From Erythrobacter sp. F6033 (GTDB lineage: Bacteria > Pseudomonadota > Alphaproteobacteria > Sphingomonadales > Sphingomonadaceae), in the NCBI RefSeq assembly GCF_023016005.1, contig NZ_JALKAZ010000001.1, positions 1,922,001 to 1,986,000 of the forward strand: DNA of 64,000 bases. The letters are read 5' to 3'. The notes under the pieces are model-generated. The model saw nothing but the letters and a program-made list of their open reading frames with translations. It did not search any database and was not told where the DNA came from. The position numbers were made by a program, and so were the translations under genes. This document shows, piece by piece, positions 36,536-46,473 of this stretch; the stretch's first letter is position 1, and the number at the start of each line of letters is the position of its first letter.

Positions 36536-37224
36536 TGGCCTTTAAAGCTGGCGTCATCACCTTCCCTGGCTCCAACTGCGACCGCGACATGGCTGTTGCT
36601 CTCGAAGAGGTCACTGGAGAGCCCGCCCTCCGCATCTGGCACGGCGATGCCGATCTTCCTGATCGTCTGGATTTCATCGCGCTACCCGGCGGATTTTCTT
36701 ACGGCGACTATCTGCGCTCGGGCGCGATGGCGGCGAAAAGCCCGATCATGCGGGCTGTCGTGGCCGCAGCAGAGCGCGGCGTTCCGGTTCTTGGCGTGTG
36801 TAACGGTTTTCAAGTTCTCACAGAAAGCGGCTTGTTGCCCGGTGCGTTAATGCGGAATGCCGGACAGACTTTTGTCTGCCGGACTGTTCCTCTGAAGGTC
36901 GAGAATACTTCCTCGCTGTTCACTGGCGCCTATGCTGAAGGCGAAACGATCCGCGTTCCTGTTGCCCATCACGATGGGAATTACTTCGCTGACGAAGCCA
37001 CACTGGATGCGCTTGAGGCCGAAGGCCGTGTGGCCTTTCGTTACGAAGAGGCAGTAAACGGTTCGCGCCGTAACATCGCAGGCATCCTGAGCGAGAATGG
37101 CCGCGTCCTCGGCATGATGCCTCACCCTGAGCGTGCAATTTCACCAGCTGCGCACCCAACCATGGGCGGGGAAGACGGGAAACGCCTTTTCGAAAGTGTG
37201 ATCGCAGCTCTGGTTGATGCTTGA
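36535..37224 (+). CDS. purQ: Phosphoribosylformylglycinamidine synthase subunit PurQ
   Basis: 229 residues. Glutamine amidotransferase subunit supplying ammonia to PurL. Class I triad visible: nucleophile Cys in [19 protein letters not shown], and His-x-Glu in [25 protein letters not shown] and [19 protein letters not shown] are PurQ signatures. Coupled to purS. It converges on the GGDEF-EAL gene with 21 bases between stops. Confidence 0.97.
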   Translation: MAFKAGVITFPGSNCDRDMAVALEEVTGEPALRIWHGDADLPDRLDFIALPGGFSYGDYLRSGAMAAKSPIMRAVVAAAERGVPVLGVCNGFQVLTESGLLPGALMRNAGQTFVCRTVPLKVENTSSLFTGAYAEGETIRVPVAHHDGNYFADEATLDALEAEGRVAFRYEEAVNGSRRNIAGILSENGRVLGMMPHPERAISPAAHPTMGGEDGKRLFESVIAALVDA

Positions 37225-37245
37225 TAGAGCCGGGGTCGAAGGCCC

Positions 37246-39609
37246 CTAACCGGCCTTCAACTCGTACGGGCTTTTCGTAAACAACCGTTTCGCGTCGTCT
37301 CTCGACATCGGCCTGCCGAAATAGAAGCCCTGTATCTTGTCGCAGCCGAGATTCCGGATCATCTCGGCTTCTTCGGGTGTCTCTACACCCTCTGCCGTGG
37401 TCGTCATCTTGAGGCTTTTCGCCATTGCGACCACAGCGTTAATGATCGCAAGACTTTCATCACTCTTCTGAGCAGCGCCCTGAACAAAGCTGCGATCGAC
37501 TTTGATAGTCGAGAATCTCAGCGTCCGCAGATAGCCAAGCGACGAATAGCCTGTTCCGAAATCGTCGAGTGCAACAGAACAGCCGAGCGCCATGATCTGC
37601 TCAAGCGAATTTCGCGCGGTGGCCGCATCGCGAACAAAAATGCTCTCCGTAACTTCAACTTCAAGACGTTCGGGACGCAGACCACTGGCCGCGAGAGCGT
37701 TGATTACGTCCTGATGGAAACCGGGTTCGAGCAATTGCTCCGGTGAAACGTTGACGTTCACCTTTACGTGGTCAGGCCAATTGCGTGCTTCGAGGCAGGC
37801 CTGCTCCAAAATCCATTTGCCGATCGGAACAATCAGACGGGTGTCTTCCGCAAGCGGGATGAATTTTCCGGGACTGACAAAGCCGTGTTCCGGGCTGCTC
37901 CAGCGAACCAGCGCCTCAAAGCTGACAATATTCTCGCTCCGCGCATCGACGACCGGTTGGTAGTGGAGCACAAACTCCTCACCGTTGATCGCTTTCCGCA
38001 AAGAGACTTCTAGCGTGCGGCGTTCCTCAGCCGAAGCATGTAAAGACGGTTCAAAACGGCAATAGGTGCCTCCTCCAGCGTCCTTTGCACGGTACAGGCC
38101 AAGGTCGGCATTCCGCATGAGCTCCTCAACGGTGTTGCCATCGCGCGGACCGAATGCCGAACCGACACTGGCGCCTACATAAAGCGTCTGCAGATCAACT
38201 TCGTATGGCTCCGATAGAGCCGCGATTATCTCAGCAGAAATCTGTTCGATTTTGTTGCCATCCGATGCATCGCGAATGACCACTGCGAATTCGTCTCCGC
38301 CAAGCCGTCCGCACATCTGGCCTTCGCCAAGCTTGGCTTTGAGCCTCGCCGAAACCTGCGCAAGCAACTTGTCGCCAGTCAAATGGCCAAGGGAATCGTT
38401 GACCGCTTTGAACCGATCGAGATCAATCATCAGCAATGCGCAGCGCGTACGCCATTTTTCAGCATACCTGATGGCCTCGCCCAATGCTTCGTGCACTTGC
38501 AGGCGGTTGGGCAAGGATGTCAGCGTATCGTAGCGGGCCAAATAGGCGATTTTTTCGCTCGACTCCCGCTGTTCTGTCACATCGGATCCGACGCCGCGGA
38601 AGCCGATAAATCGCCCTCTCTCATCGCGCAACGGCGTTCCCGAAAGCTCCCACCAACGTTCTCTGCCTCTAATCATCACATTGACGATCAAGTTTGAGAA
38701 ATTTTCGCGGCCCTTGAGTTCTGACGCCAACGCGCGGAGGCTTGGTGCGTAGTCGCTCGGATCGCAATCCTTCTGCGAGATAAGCTGCATGAGCGACTGT
38801 CCCTCAGCCTCGGCCTGAGGTCTGCCGAGTGCAAACGCGAAACGCGGGCTGACTGAGCGGACGCGCCGCTGAGTATCAACTTCCCAAAGCCAATCAGCTT
38901 CGTTTTCCTCAAACTCGCGCAGCAAAAGCGAAACGACTTCTTCTTTTTCCGCAAGATCGCTTTCCGTTAGACGTGCCAACAGGAACGTCCGCCCAACCGA
39001 AATGGTGCCTGCCAATGCCGTGAGCGTGAAAAGCGTGCTAGCGGCCGCGAGGACCCACAATTCAGCCGTCACGAGGTGGGTCACGGTCGCACTGCCGAGA
39101 ATGACCGTCGACAAGGCCACACTCGCTGGAGCAGCGGGATAGAATACGATAGCCCCAGTCACCAACATTCCTGTGATGACCAGCAAAGCAGCCAAGTCTG
39201 CAATCGAACCGTGTTGTGCAAAGAATAGAACCGGGACAGACCACAGCATCCCTGACACAACCGATGTTATTGTTTGCCGGGTGTGTTCAGCCGCGCGAAC
39301 AGACCTGCGATCTGTGTCGACCAGGGATCTGTCAAACAACGTGCCGCGTAGGTTAATAAGAACCAATGCAACCAGCCAGCCGGCTAACCATAAGAGAGGA
39401 ATCTGACCGAAATACAGATACGTAACGAGGGCCGCCATGATCGCATGTGCGTAAACGCGGCGATTAGTCTGGTTCTTTAGCGCCGAGAATTGCAGTCCGC
39501 GCAGCCGCGACCATTCTGCATCGCCTCGGTTCCAAAAACCGAGAACGGCAGATACAGACAGGTTCGATGGTGTCACCCGGGAAGAGGAATCCTGATCGCT
39601 CACAGGCAC
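37246..39609 (-). CDS. Membrane PAS-GGDEF-EAL cyclic-di-GMP protein
   Basis: 787 residues. Four to six membrane helices (about residues 53-210), a PAS domain (about 235-345, WLWEVDTQRRVRSVSPRF to FRGVGSDVTEQ), a GGDEF domain with intact GGDEF at 437-441, and an EAL domain with FEALVRW at 564-570. Both catalytic motifs look intact, so it may be bifunctional. No RxxD inhibitory site is seen before GGDEF. The start is a GTG (39609 or 39603) without a good ribosome site. Likely tunes biofilm or motility in response to a membrane or PAS signal. Confidence 0.93.
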   Translation of the reverse strand: MPVSDQDSSSRVTPSNLSVSAVLGFWNRGDAEWSRLRGLQFSALKNQTNRRVYAHAIMAALVTYLYFGQIPLLWLAGWLVALVLINLRGTLFDRSLVDTDRRSVRAAEHTRQTITSVVSGMLWSVPVLFFAQHGSIADLAALLVITGMLVTGAIVFYPAAPASVALSTVILGSATVTHLVTAELWVLAAASTLFTLTALAGTISVGRTFLLARLTESDLAEKEEVVSLLLREFEENEADWLWEVDTQRRVRSVSPRFAFALGRPQAEAEGQSLMQLISQKDCDPSDYAPSLRALASELKGRENFSNLIVNVMIRGRERWWELSGTPLRDERGRFIGFRGVGSDVTEQRESSEKIAYLARYDTLTSLPNRLQVHEALGEAIRYAEKWRTRCALLMIDLDRFKAVNDSLGHLTGDKLLAQVSARLKAKLGEGQMCGRLGGDEFAVVIRDASDGNKIEQISAEIIAALSEPYEVDLQTLYVGASVGSAFGPRDGNTVEELMRNADLGLYRAKDAGGGTYCRFEPSLHASAEERRTLEVSLRKAINGEEFVLHYQPVVDARSENIVSFEALVRWSSPEHGFVSPGKFIPLAEDTRLIVPIGKWILEQACLEARNWPDHVKVNVNVSPEQLLEPGFHQDVINALAASGLRPERLEVEVTESIFVRDAATARNSLEQIMALGCSVALDDFGTGYSSLGYLRTLRFSTIKVDRSFVQGAAQKSDESLAIINAVVAMAKSLKMTTTAEGVETPEEAEMIRNLGCDKIQGFYFGRPMSRDDAKRLFTKSPYELKAG

Positions 39610-39684
39610 GCGGGTTAAATGGAAAAGGTTATTGCCCCGTAAAGTAATGGCGGCAAGCAGCCGCGTTTTTACAACTTTTCCTGA

Positions 39685-41508
39685 TCACTCGACGGTGACT
39701 GATTTCGCGAGATTTCTCGGCTGATCAACGTCTGTGCCTTTCACGACAGCAACGTGATAGGCGAGCAGCTGCACAGGGATCGCATAAACGAGGGGCGCAA
39801 TGAGCGGATGAACCACCGGCATTTCGATCGTAGCGATGCACCCTTCGCCAGCCTGCTCAATACCTTCAGCATCGGAAATCAGCACGACTTGACCGCCGCG
39901 TGCGCGAACCTCTTCCATGTTGGAAACTGTCTTCTCAAATAGCGGGCCTGATGGCGCGATCACGACCACAGGAACGTCATCATCGATGAGAGCAATCGGT
40001 CCGTGCTTCATCTCACCGCTCGCATAACCTTCTGCGTGGATATAGCTGATTTCTTTGAGTTTTAACGCCCCTTCAAGAGCAAGCGGATAGTCCTGTCCGC
40101 GTCCAAGATACAGCACGTCGCGCGCTGGCGCGATCAATGGTGCCATCTCGGCAATATCATCATCGTGATTGAGCGCGGCGTTGAGCGCAGCAGGTGCTTC
40201 GAGCAAGTGGCGCACAATCTCCGCCTCTTCATCCCGCGAAACCAGTCCCTTCACGACCGCCATATTGGCAGCGAGCGCCGCGAGAACCGCCAGTTGGCAG
40301 GTGAACGCTTTGGTCGAGGCGACACCGATTTCCGGCCCGGCATGGGTCGGCAGCAACAAGTCTGCCTCGCGCGCCATTGAACTGGTCGGTACGTTAACGA
40401 CCACGCCAATAGTCTGCCCTTCGGCCTTGCAATGGCGCAATGCCGCCAGAGTATCCGCAGTTTCACCGCTCTGGGAGATAAACAGCGCAAGGCCGCCATC
40501 TTCCAGCACAGGATCGCGATAGCGAAACTCGGAGGCCACATCTATATCGACGGGTACGCGAGCAAACTGCTCGAACCAGTATTTCGCAACCATTCCGGCG
40601 TAGTACGACGTTCCGCACGCCACAATTGTCAAACGCTTCACCGCTGAAAGGTCAAAATCAAACTGCGGCAGTGCAACCGAGTTGTTGTCACGGCGCAGAT
40701 ACGATCCGAGTGTTTGCGCGACCACGGTCGGCTGCTCAAAAATCTCTTTCTGCATGAAGTGGCGGTAATTGCCCTTTTCAACCACCGCGGCAGAAGCTCC
40801 CGAAGCCTGTATCTCGCGAGTTACAGGTTCATTCGCAGCATCGAATATCTGGGCACCATCTTTTGAGATGATTACCCAGTCGCCTTCTTCAAGATACGCG
40901 ATTTTCTGCGTCAGAGGCGCGAGCGCCAATGCGTCAGAGCCAAGATACATCTCGCCGTCGCCATATCCGACAACCAAAGGCGAGCCGAGCCGCGCGCCAA
41001 CCAAAAGGTCAGGATGGCTTTTGAAAGCAATGGCCAGTGAGAAAGCACCGCGCAGTTTTGGCAGGACATTGCCGACCGCTTCTTGCGGCTCCATGCCCTT
41101 TTCGATCCCGGAAGAGATCAAATGCGCGACCACTTCGGTGTCAGTTTCACTCTCGTAAACCCTGTTTTCGCCCGCCAGGTCTTCGCGCAGTGCTTTGTAA
41201 TTCTCGATTATGCCATTGTGCACAATGGCGACTTCGCCGGTGGCGTGCGGGTGGGCATTGGCAGCGGTGGGCGCGCCGTGTGTGGCCCAGCGTGTATGTG
41301 CGATCCCTACGGTGCCGGGGGCGTCATCTTGGCGCAAGACGTTGACCAAGTTGGCCAGTTTGCCTTCAGCGCGGCGGCGGATCAGTTGCCCATCATGCAA
41401 AGTGCAAATACCGGAGCTGTCATAGCCGCGATATTCCATCCGTTTCAGGCCGTCGACAAGACGGTCCGATACCGCTTCACTGCCTACAATTCCGATAATG
41501 CCGCACAT
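39685..41508 (-). CDS. glmS: Glutamine--fructose-6-phosphate aminotransferase
   Basis: 607 residues, full length. Makes glucosamine-6-phosphate for peptidoglycan and LPS. Catalytic Cys2 in MCGIIGIVG, glutaminase signature TRWATHGAPTAANAHPH, then two SIS domains (VACGTSYYAGMVAKYW; GRGQDYPLALEGALKLKE) and the C-terminal QLLAYHVAVVKGTDVDQPRNLAKSVTVE end, read in two parts. No glmS ribozyme is visible upstream, as expected outside Gram-positive bacteria. Confidence 0.98.
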   Translation of the reverse strand: MCGIIGIVGSEAVSDRLVDGLKRMEYRGYDSSGICTLHDGQLIRRRAEGKLANLVNVLRQDDAPGTVGIAHTRWATHGAPTAANAHPHATGEVAIVHNGIIENYKALREDLAGENRVYESETDTEVVAHLISSGIEKGMEPQEAVGNVLPKLRGAFSLAIAFKSHPDLLVGARLGSPLVVGYGDGEMYLGSDALALAPLTQKIAYLEEGDWVIISKDGAQIFDAANEPVTREIQASGASAAVVEKGNYRHFMQKEIFEQPTVVAQTLGSYLRRDNNSVALPQFDFDLSAVKRLTIVACGTSYYAGMVAKYWFEQFARVPVDIDVASEFRYRDPVLEDGGLALFISQSGETADTLAALRHCKAEGQTIGVVVNVPTSSMAREADLLLPTHAGPEIGVASTKAFTCQLAVLAALAANMAVVKGLVSRDEEAEIVRHLLEAPAALNAALNHDDDIAEMAPLIAPARDVLYLGRGQDYPLALEGALKLKEISYIHAEGYASGEMKHGPIALIDDDVPVVVIAPSGPLFEKTVSNMEEVRARGGQVVLISDAEGIEQAGEGCIATIEMPVVHPLIAPLVYAIPVQLLAYHVAVVKGTDVDQPRNLAKSVTVE

Positions 41509-41606
41509 GCTCGAACGAATCCCCTATTGGTGCCTGACCGGTATGATTGCCGCCCCTTTAAGCATGTCTGGTGAACAGAGGCTTGAAGCAAGTGCAAATT
41601 TTTGGA

Positions 41607-42521
41607 TCAACGCGTTTTTGGTCCTGAACTGATAGGCGCGGCGGCTTTCAGCCCGTCACGCCATAGGTAAAGACCCGCTGCAATTATTAAACCTGCACCG
41701 CCCAAGGTCAGCAGATCGGGGCGATCACCAAACCACCACCAACCCAGCACAATCGCGATCAGAATCTGCACATAAATAGCAGGCGCAACCTGCGCAGCGC
41801 CCGCTTTCGATGTGCCGATATAGGCGAGCCAGTGCGCCGTGCTCGCCGTAAATGCGACGATTGCGCAGCGCCCGACGACGTCCCAGCTTGGCCAGCCGAA
41901 ATCCAGTTCTGACACGCCTGTCGCTTTGATCCCGAGGCATAGAATGATCAGGAGCGGCGCACATACAGCGGCAATGAATACCTGCATCGATAGCGCACTC
42001 CCCTGCCCCGCGCTCGCGCGGTTTGCGATCATCATCAAAGCAAAGAAACATGCCGAGATCAGCGGCAGGAACGCAGCCCAGCCAAGCTCCGCCAAATTCG
42101 GGCGGAGAATGATTCCCACTCCGGTCAGCGCGACCAGTGACACGGCCCAAACAGCGGGCCGCACTTTCTCACCCAGCAGTGGCCCGGCGAGAAGCTGCGT
42201 CAGCACAGGCGCAAGAAACCCGATGGCCATCGCCTCTGCCAGTGGCATCAAATAGATCGCGGAGAAAAAGCATGTGGATGCCGCAGCAAGACAAAAGCCG
42301 CGCGCCACTTGCAGCCACGGATTGGTGGGCTTGAACGCCTTCACGCCTTCATTCTTCAGCAGCAAGGCCGACAGCGCAATCGCGCCAATTGCAAAGCGCA
42401 GCGCCGCAACAGCATAAGGCGGCCAATCGCCCGCCATGCTTTTCACCACGGCATCGCCAACAGACAGCGTCGCAAAGCCAGCAACGGCATAGGCCAAACC
42501 TGTGCGTTCTTCTCCCGTCAC
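41607..42521 (-). CDS. DMT family (EamA) transporter
   Basis: 304 residues with about ten hydrophobic helices in two EamA repeats (LAYAVAGFATLSVGDAVVKS...; AAFLPLISACFFALMMIANR...). Drug/metabolite exporter superfamily; substrate unknown. Start is taken as GTG 42521 with AGGA 8 bases upstream; the frame is open 60 bases further, but the added residues are not hydrophobic or conserved. Divergent from the GT2 gene. Confidence 0.87.
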   Translation of the reverse strand: MTGEERTGLAYAVAGFATLSVGDAVVKSMAGDWPPYAVAALRFAIGAIALSALLLKNEGVKAFKPTNPWLQVARGFCLAAASTCFFSAIYLMPLAEAMAIGFLAPVLTQLLAGPLLGEKVRPAVWAVSLVALTGVGIILRPNLAELGWAAFLPLISACFFALMMIANRASAGQGSALSMQVFIAAVCAPLLIILCLGIKATGVSELDFGWPSWDVVGRCAIVAFTASTAHWLAYIGTSKAGAAQVAPAIYVQILIAIVLGWWWFGDRPDLLTLGGAGLIIAAGLYLWRDGLKAAAPISSGPKTR

Positions 42522-42703
42522 TGCGAAATCCTGTTCTGCAATCCCATGCCGCCCCGTGGACCGCGCGTGCACCAAACGCAAGCCCAGCCCTCAATTCCAA
42601 AAGTTCATGGTTTACGTTTGATTAAACCCCTCACGGTATCGAGGCTGAATAGATACGCAATTTGGGCGCATTTTCCGCGCAAATCGGGGGCAAACCGACC
42701 GCA

Positions 42704-43729
42704 ATGACGAAGCTGATCATCCAGATCCCGTGCCTTAACGAAGCAGAAGTGCTGCCCGAAACGCTTGCCAAGCTGCCGCGCAGCCTGCCCGGTGTCGATG
42801 TGATCGAATACCTGATCATCGACGATGGCTCTTCGGATGACACGTCTGGCGTTGCCCGGCGTTGGGGCGTGCATCATGTTGTGCGCCACCGCCGCAATCG
42901 CGGCCTTGCAGAGGCATTCCGCAACGGCATCGACAAATGCCTTGCCGAGGGCGCAGACATCATCGTCAACACCGATGCCGACGGACAATATGCCGGGGAA
43001 GACATCGCAAAGATCGTTGCCCCGGTCGTCGCATTGGAAGCCGACATTGTAATCGGGGACCGCTCTGTTGCCGACAATGCGCATTTCTCCTTCTTCAAAC
43101 GCCTGTTGCAGCGTCTGGGCAGCACCGTTGTTCGAACCCTTTCCAACACCGACATCACCGATGCGGTTAGCGGATTTCGCGCGATCAGCCGCGATGCCGC
43201 CCAGCGCATCAATATCACCACCGAGTTCAGCTACACCACCGATATGCTGATCCAGGCGGGCCGCAAACGGCTCGCGATCAAATCCGTGCCGATCCGCACC
43301 AACAGCGCCACGCGCCCATCCCGGCTGTTCAAATCGATCCCGCGCTTCATCATGTCGCAGGGCATGACGATTACCCGCGCTTACACGACGTTTAACGCGC
43401 TTCGGGTCTTCACACTGTTGGGCGCGGCTTTGACCTTGGTCGGTCTGTTGCCGATGGCGCGCTTCGTGTGGTTCTTTGCGAATGGTCAGGGCGATGGCCA
43501 CATCCAATCGCTTGTCATTGGCGGTGCACTGCTGACGGTTGGCGTGCTGGTTGCAACGCTCGGCATCCTCGCCGACCTAATCGCGACGAACCGCAAATTG
43601 ATGGAAGCCAGCATCCTGAAACTGCGCCGCATGGACGAGAAACTGGATCGGCTTGAGAAGGCACAGAAAGGCACAGAAGCGCCTTTTGGCGATGTTGACA
43701 CTGCGCCAGCCCGTCGCAAAGCCTCCTGA
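42704..43729 (+). CDS. GT2 polyprenyl-phosphate sugar transferase-like (GtrB/DPM1-like)
   Basis: 341 residues. GT-A fold with IPCLNEAEVLPETL, LIIDDGSSDDT and the metal site NTDADGQY; RTNSATRPSRLF is typical of dolichyl- or undecaprenyl-phosphate mannose/glucose synthases. Two C-terminal membrane helices (about residues 225-290) and a charged coiled tail (LRRMDEKLDRLEKAQK). Predicted to load a sugar on a polyprenyl phosphate at the inner face. Start at ATG 42704 by homology; its ribosome site is weak. Two bases separate it from the next gene. Confidence 0.88.
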   Translation: MTKLIIQIPCLNEAEVLPETLAKLPRSLPGVDVIEYLIIDDGSSDDTSGVARRWGVHHVVRHRRNRGLAEAFRNGIDKCLAEGADIIVNTDADGQYAGEDIAKIVAPVVALEADIVIGDRSVADNAHFSFFKRLLQRLGSTVVRTLSNTDITDAVSGFRAISRDAAQRINITTEFSYTTDMLIQAGRKRLAIKSVPIRTNSATRPSRLFKSIPRFIMSQGMTITRAYTTFNALRVFTLLGAALTLVGLLPMARFVWFFANGQGDGHIQSLVIGGALLTVGVLVATLGILADLIATNRKLMEASILKLRRMDEKLDRLEKAQKGTEAPFGDVDTAPARRKAS

Positions 43730-43731
43730 CA

Positions 43732-45402
43732 ATGACCACCGCCGCAAACACGGCCGAAACATCGCAGCGTCCGGGCTTTTCGCTTCCGGCGGCGAGTTCG
43801 GCTGCGTGGCTTTATGCCTTGATCGGGGTGATGGCCGCGATGCATGTGTCGATGGTCTTTGGCCGTTCGGTCAATTGGGACGAGTTTTGGTTTTATAGCC
43901 AGGTCGAAGTGGTGGCGCGGGGCGAGTTCATCCAACCGCTTCAGACCATACACACCCGTTTCTTCGCGTGGTGGCTGCCAAACATGCCCGGCAATGAGAT
44001 TGACCATATCATCATCGCGCGGATGTTCATGTTTGCATGCCTAGCGATTACGGCCACAGGCATCTTCCTGACTGCGCAGAAATTTTCTGATCGCCGCGTC
44101 GCTCTTATTGCGACTGCCGCCTATCTGGGCGCTGGCTTTGTGCTGCAACATGGCACGGCTTTTCGCGTTGATCCGATAGTTGCTGCGCTCCTGACCAGCG
44201 GTTTCGCGGTTGCGGCCCTGACACGGCTTCGGCTGATGTCGATCATCGCGCTTGGCGCTCTGATTGGTCTCGCTGGTATGGTCACGATCAAGTTTGTCCT
44301 GTGGGCTCCGGCCTTTGCCGGAATCGCGCTGTATTGCTGGGAAGAGGAAGGGTTTGACTGGCGCTATCCCTTGCGCTGGATCGCCGCGGGCTTAGTCGCG
44401 CTGGGCGTTTTCGCCCTGCTCTACACTCTGCATGCCAGCGGATTTGAAGAGCAAGCACGTGAGGCCGCCGCAGGCACTCTTGGTAGGTCATCAAGCGGGA
44501 TGCTAGGCATCGCATCGAGCCCCCATCTTGGCGCGGCAGCAAAAGCGCTTTTCACCGCGCTGCCGCTCGCCATTGCTATCGTCATTGCGCCATGGGTGAT
44601 CGCGAAAGACACGATGACATGGCAACGCAAATTGGCTTTGGCCGCGATGTGGCTACCAGTGCTGACGCCGCTCTTTTACCGAAATTCGCTGCCCTATTTC
44701 TATCCGTTCATTCTGCCGCCTGTCGTAGTTGTAACGGTCTGGGCGTTTCGAATGATCGTGCAGCGTTACAGCGGAGCGCTCATCGCCGCAGTCATTGCAG
44801 GCAGTGCGTTAATGATCTGGGCCGTGGATGCCCGCGGAGTGACCGACCGCCAGCAAGTGCTCGTAAACGCCGTGCACCAGACCTTTGACAAGCCAGTGAA
44901 CTATTTCGACTGCTGCGGAATGATCGCGACATTTCCAAAGCAGAACACTTTCCGAACCGGCTTTGGCGTAGAGCGTTATCTGGCGGCTGGCGAACCCACG
45001 CTCTTGCAGACGATGCGGGAAACGCCCGTGCCCTTCCTACTCGATAACAACCGCGAATTTTCCAAGGCTATCCTGGGCACTGACAACAGCACATTCCATC
45101 CTGACGATGCCGACGCGCTCGCAAACACATATGTCCGCTTTTGGGGAGATATCTTTCTGGCCGGCAAAGAAGTGGCCGCTGGCACGTCCGAAACATGGGA
45201 CGTTCTCGTTCCCGGCCCATACACGGTTTCCGGCACACTGATCATCGATGGCCGCGAATGGTCTGATGGTTCAATCGTCACACTTGATCGCGGCAGTCAC
45301 GTTCTCGAAAACGCTAAAGGCGATGATGCAGGCCTGATCTGGGGTGAAGGCCTAGTTCGCCCAACTGCGACGGCGCCAGACGCGTATTGGACAGCGTTCT
45401 AA
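43732..45402 (+). CDS. GT-C fold membrane glycosyltransferase-like protein
   Basis: 556 residues. Ten or more membrane helices; the first periplasmic loop has SVNWDEFWFYSQVEV, an Asp-Glu pair placed as in ArnT/PMT-type enzymes that use polyprenyl-phosphate sugars. The C-terminal 150 residues form a soluble, probably periplasmic domain (VLVPGPYTVSGTLIIDGREW). It lies directly between the GT2 and flippase-like genes, which supports a role in transferring the lipid-linked sugar to an acceptor outside. Acceptor unknown. Confidence 0.8.
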   Translation: MTTAANTAETSQRPGFSLPAASSAAWLYALIGVMAAMHVSMVFGRSVNWDEFWFYSQVEVVARGEFIQPLQTIHTRFFAWWLPNMPGNEIDHIIIARMFMFACLAITATGIFLTAQKFSDRRVALIATAAYLGAGFVLQHGTAFRVDPIVAALLTSGFAVAALTRLRLMSIIALGALIGLAGMVTIKFVLWAPAFAGIALYCWEEEGFDWRYPLRWIAAGLVALGVFALLYTLHASGFEEQAREAAAGTLGRSSSGMLGIASSPHLGAAAKALFTALPLAIAIVIAPWVIAKDTMTWQRKLALAAMWLPVLTPLFYRNSLPYFYPFILPPVVVVTVWAFRMIVQRYSGALIAAVIAGSALMIWAVDARGVTDRQQVLVNAVHQTFDKPVNYFDCCGMIATFPKQNTFRTGFGVERYLAAGEPTLLQTMRETPVPFLLDNNREFSKAILGTDNSTFHPDDADALANTYVRFWGDIFLAGKEVAAGTSETWDVLVPGPYTVSGTLIIDGREWSDGSIVTLDRGSHVLENAKGDDAGLIWGEGLVRPTATAPDAYWTAF

Positions 45403-45409
45403 GTCCGCC

Positions 45410-46342
45410 ATGAGCACCGAGCCTGTTCTTCCCATTTCCTCCTCTGATGCCAAAGGCTCAGGTGGCAGCGCCGTGGATCGCCTTACGGCTGCGATGAAAC
45501 GCTTGCAGGCATTCGCCAGCAAATACCGCACGGTGATTATAGCGGTTGCAGTGGTGATTTTCGTCGGCGGACTCGCTTATTCGGCATCGAGCCTCGATCT
45601 GAAATTCAGCGATTTGTCGTTGCCCTACATCCTGCTTTCCGCAGGTCTGATCATTCCCATCGCGTTTCTGTATGGCGCGCTCAACTTTATGGTGATGGCG
45701 CGCGGTGCCGGTCAGAACATTGCTTTCTGGCCCGCTTTCAAAGTGTCATGCGTCGCGCAGTTTGCCGAATTTCTGCCCATTCCCGGCGGCGCCATTGTGC
45801 GTGGAGGCGCTCTTGTGCGCGACGGCTCAGGCGCAGCGAATGCCGCCGCTCATGTGATGGTCAATGCCGTGCTTTGGGTCGCATGCGCTGCGCTCACGGC
45901 CGGTTTAGCGCTGGGTCTGAACAATCTAATCGCAATTCTCATCGCGTGCAGCGGGATCGCTGGAATAGTCATCTGCACCGGATGGCTCTGGTCGAAGGCC
46001 GGGCCGACCCTTGCAATGGCAGCCCTCGCCATGCGTATCGTCGGCCTTGGCATTGCGGGTCTGCGCATCCTCGCCGGATTTCTCGTGATCGGCGTCTCAA
46101 TCGCGTTTTTCGATCTTTACCCGTTCGTTTTTGCAGCGATCCTTGGGTCGGCTGCTTCCATCGCTCCCGGTGGTCTTGGCATAAGTGAAGCGATAGCCGC
46201 TGCCATAGCTACGCTTTCAACGATACCGCCAGAGGCCGCGTTTCTGGCGGTCGCAATCAACCGCCTGATCGGGTTCGCCGTTAGCGGTGTCGCAACAGCG
46301 ATCATCACCGTATTGCCGAAGAGGGCAAAGGCATCCGCCTAA
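45410..46342 (+). CDS. Flippase-like membrane protein (YbhN/LPG synthase TM-domain family)
   Basis: 310 residues, about eight helices. VARGAGQNIAFWPAFKVSCVAQFAEFLPIPGG (motif read around the PIPGG element) and ASIAPGGLGISEAIAAAIA match the lysylphosphatidylglycerol synthase transmembrane (UPF0104) family, without the catalytic domain. Such proteins accompany glycosyltransferases and may move lipid-linked sugars. Seven bases after the GT-C gene; same operon. Confidence 0.83.
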   Translation: MSTEPVLPISSSDAKGSGGSAVDRLTAAMKRLQAFASKYRTVIIAVAVVIFVGGLAYSASSLDLKFSDLSLPYILLSAGLIIPIAFLYGALNFMVMARGAGQNIAFWPAFKVSCVAQFAEFLPIPGGAIVRGGALVRDGSGAANAAAHVMVNAVLWVACAALTAGLALGLNNLIAILIACSGIAGIVICTGWLWSKAGPTLAMAALAMRIVGLGIAGLRILAGFLVIGVSIAFFDLYPFVFAAILGSAASIAPGGLGISEAIAAAIATLSTIPPEAAFLAVAINRLIGFAVSGVATAIITVLPKRAKASA

Positions 46343-46473
46343 GCCGCACACACATTCGACCGAACTGAATTTCACAAGTTCAAATTCTGTTTCCTTTTTG
46401 GCAACGTTTTATGGTTAACAGACACTATACACGCGCCCCCGTCGGGCCGAAATTGAACAGGATTGATTGATCG

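Noticed and set aside
39650..39669. Terminator-like hairpin GCGGC-AAGCA-GCCGC with T run on the + strand
   Set aside because: No + strand gene ends there; on the minus strand, where glmS ends, the T run is on the wrong side. The stem is only 5 bp.
41509..41606. glmS ribozyme or other riboswitch
   Set aside because: The leader is under 100 bases and lacks any recognisable conserved core.
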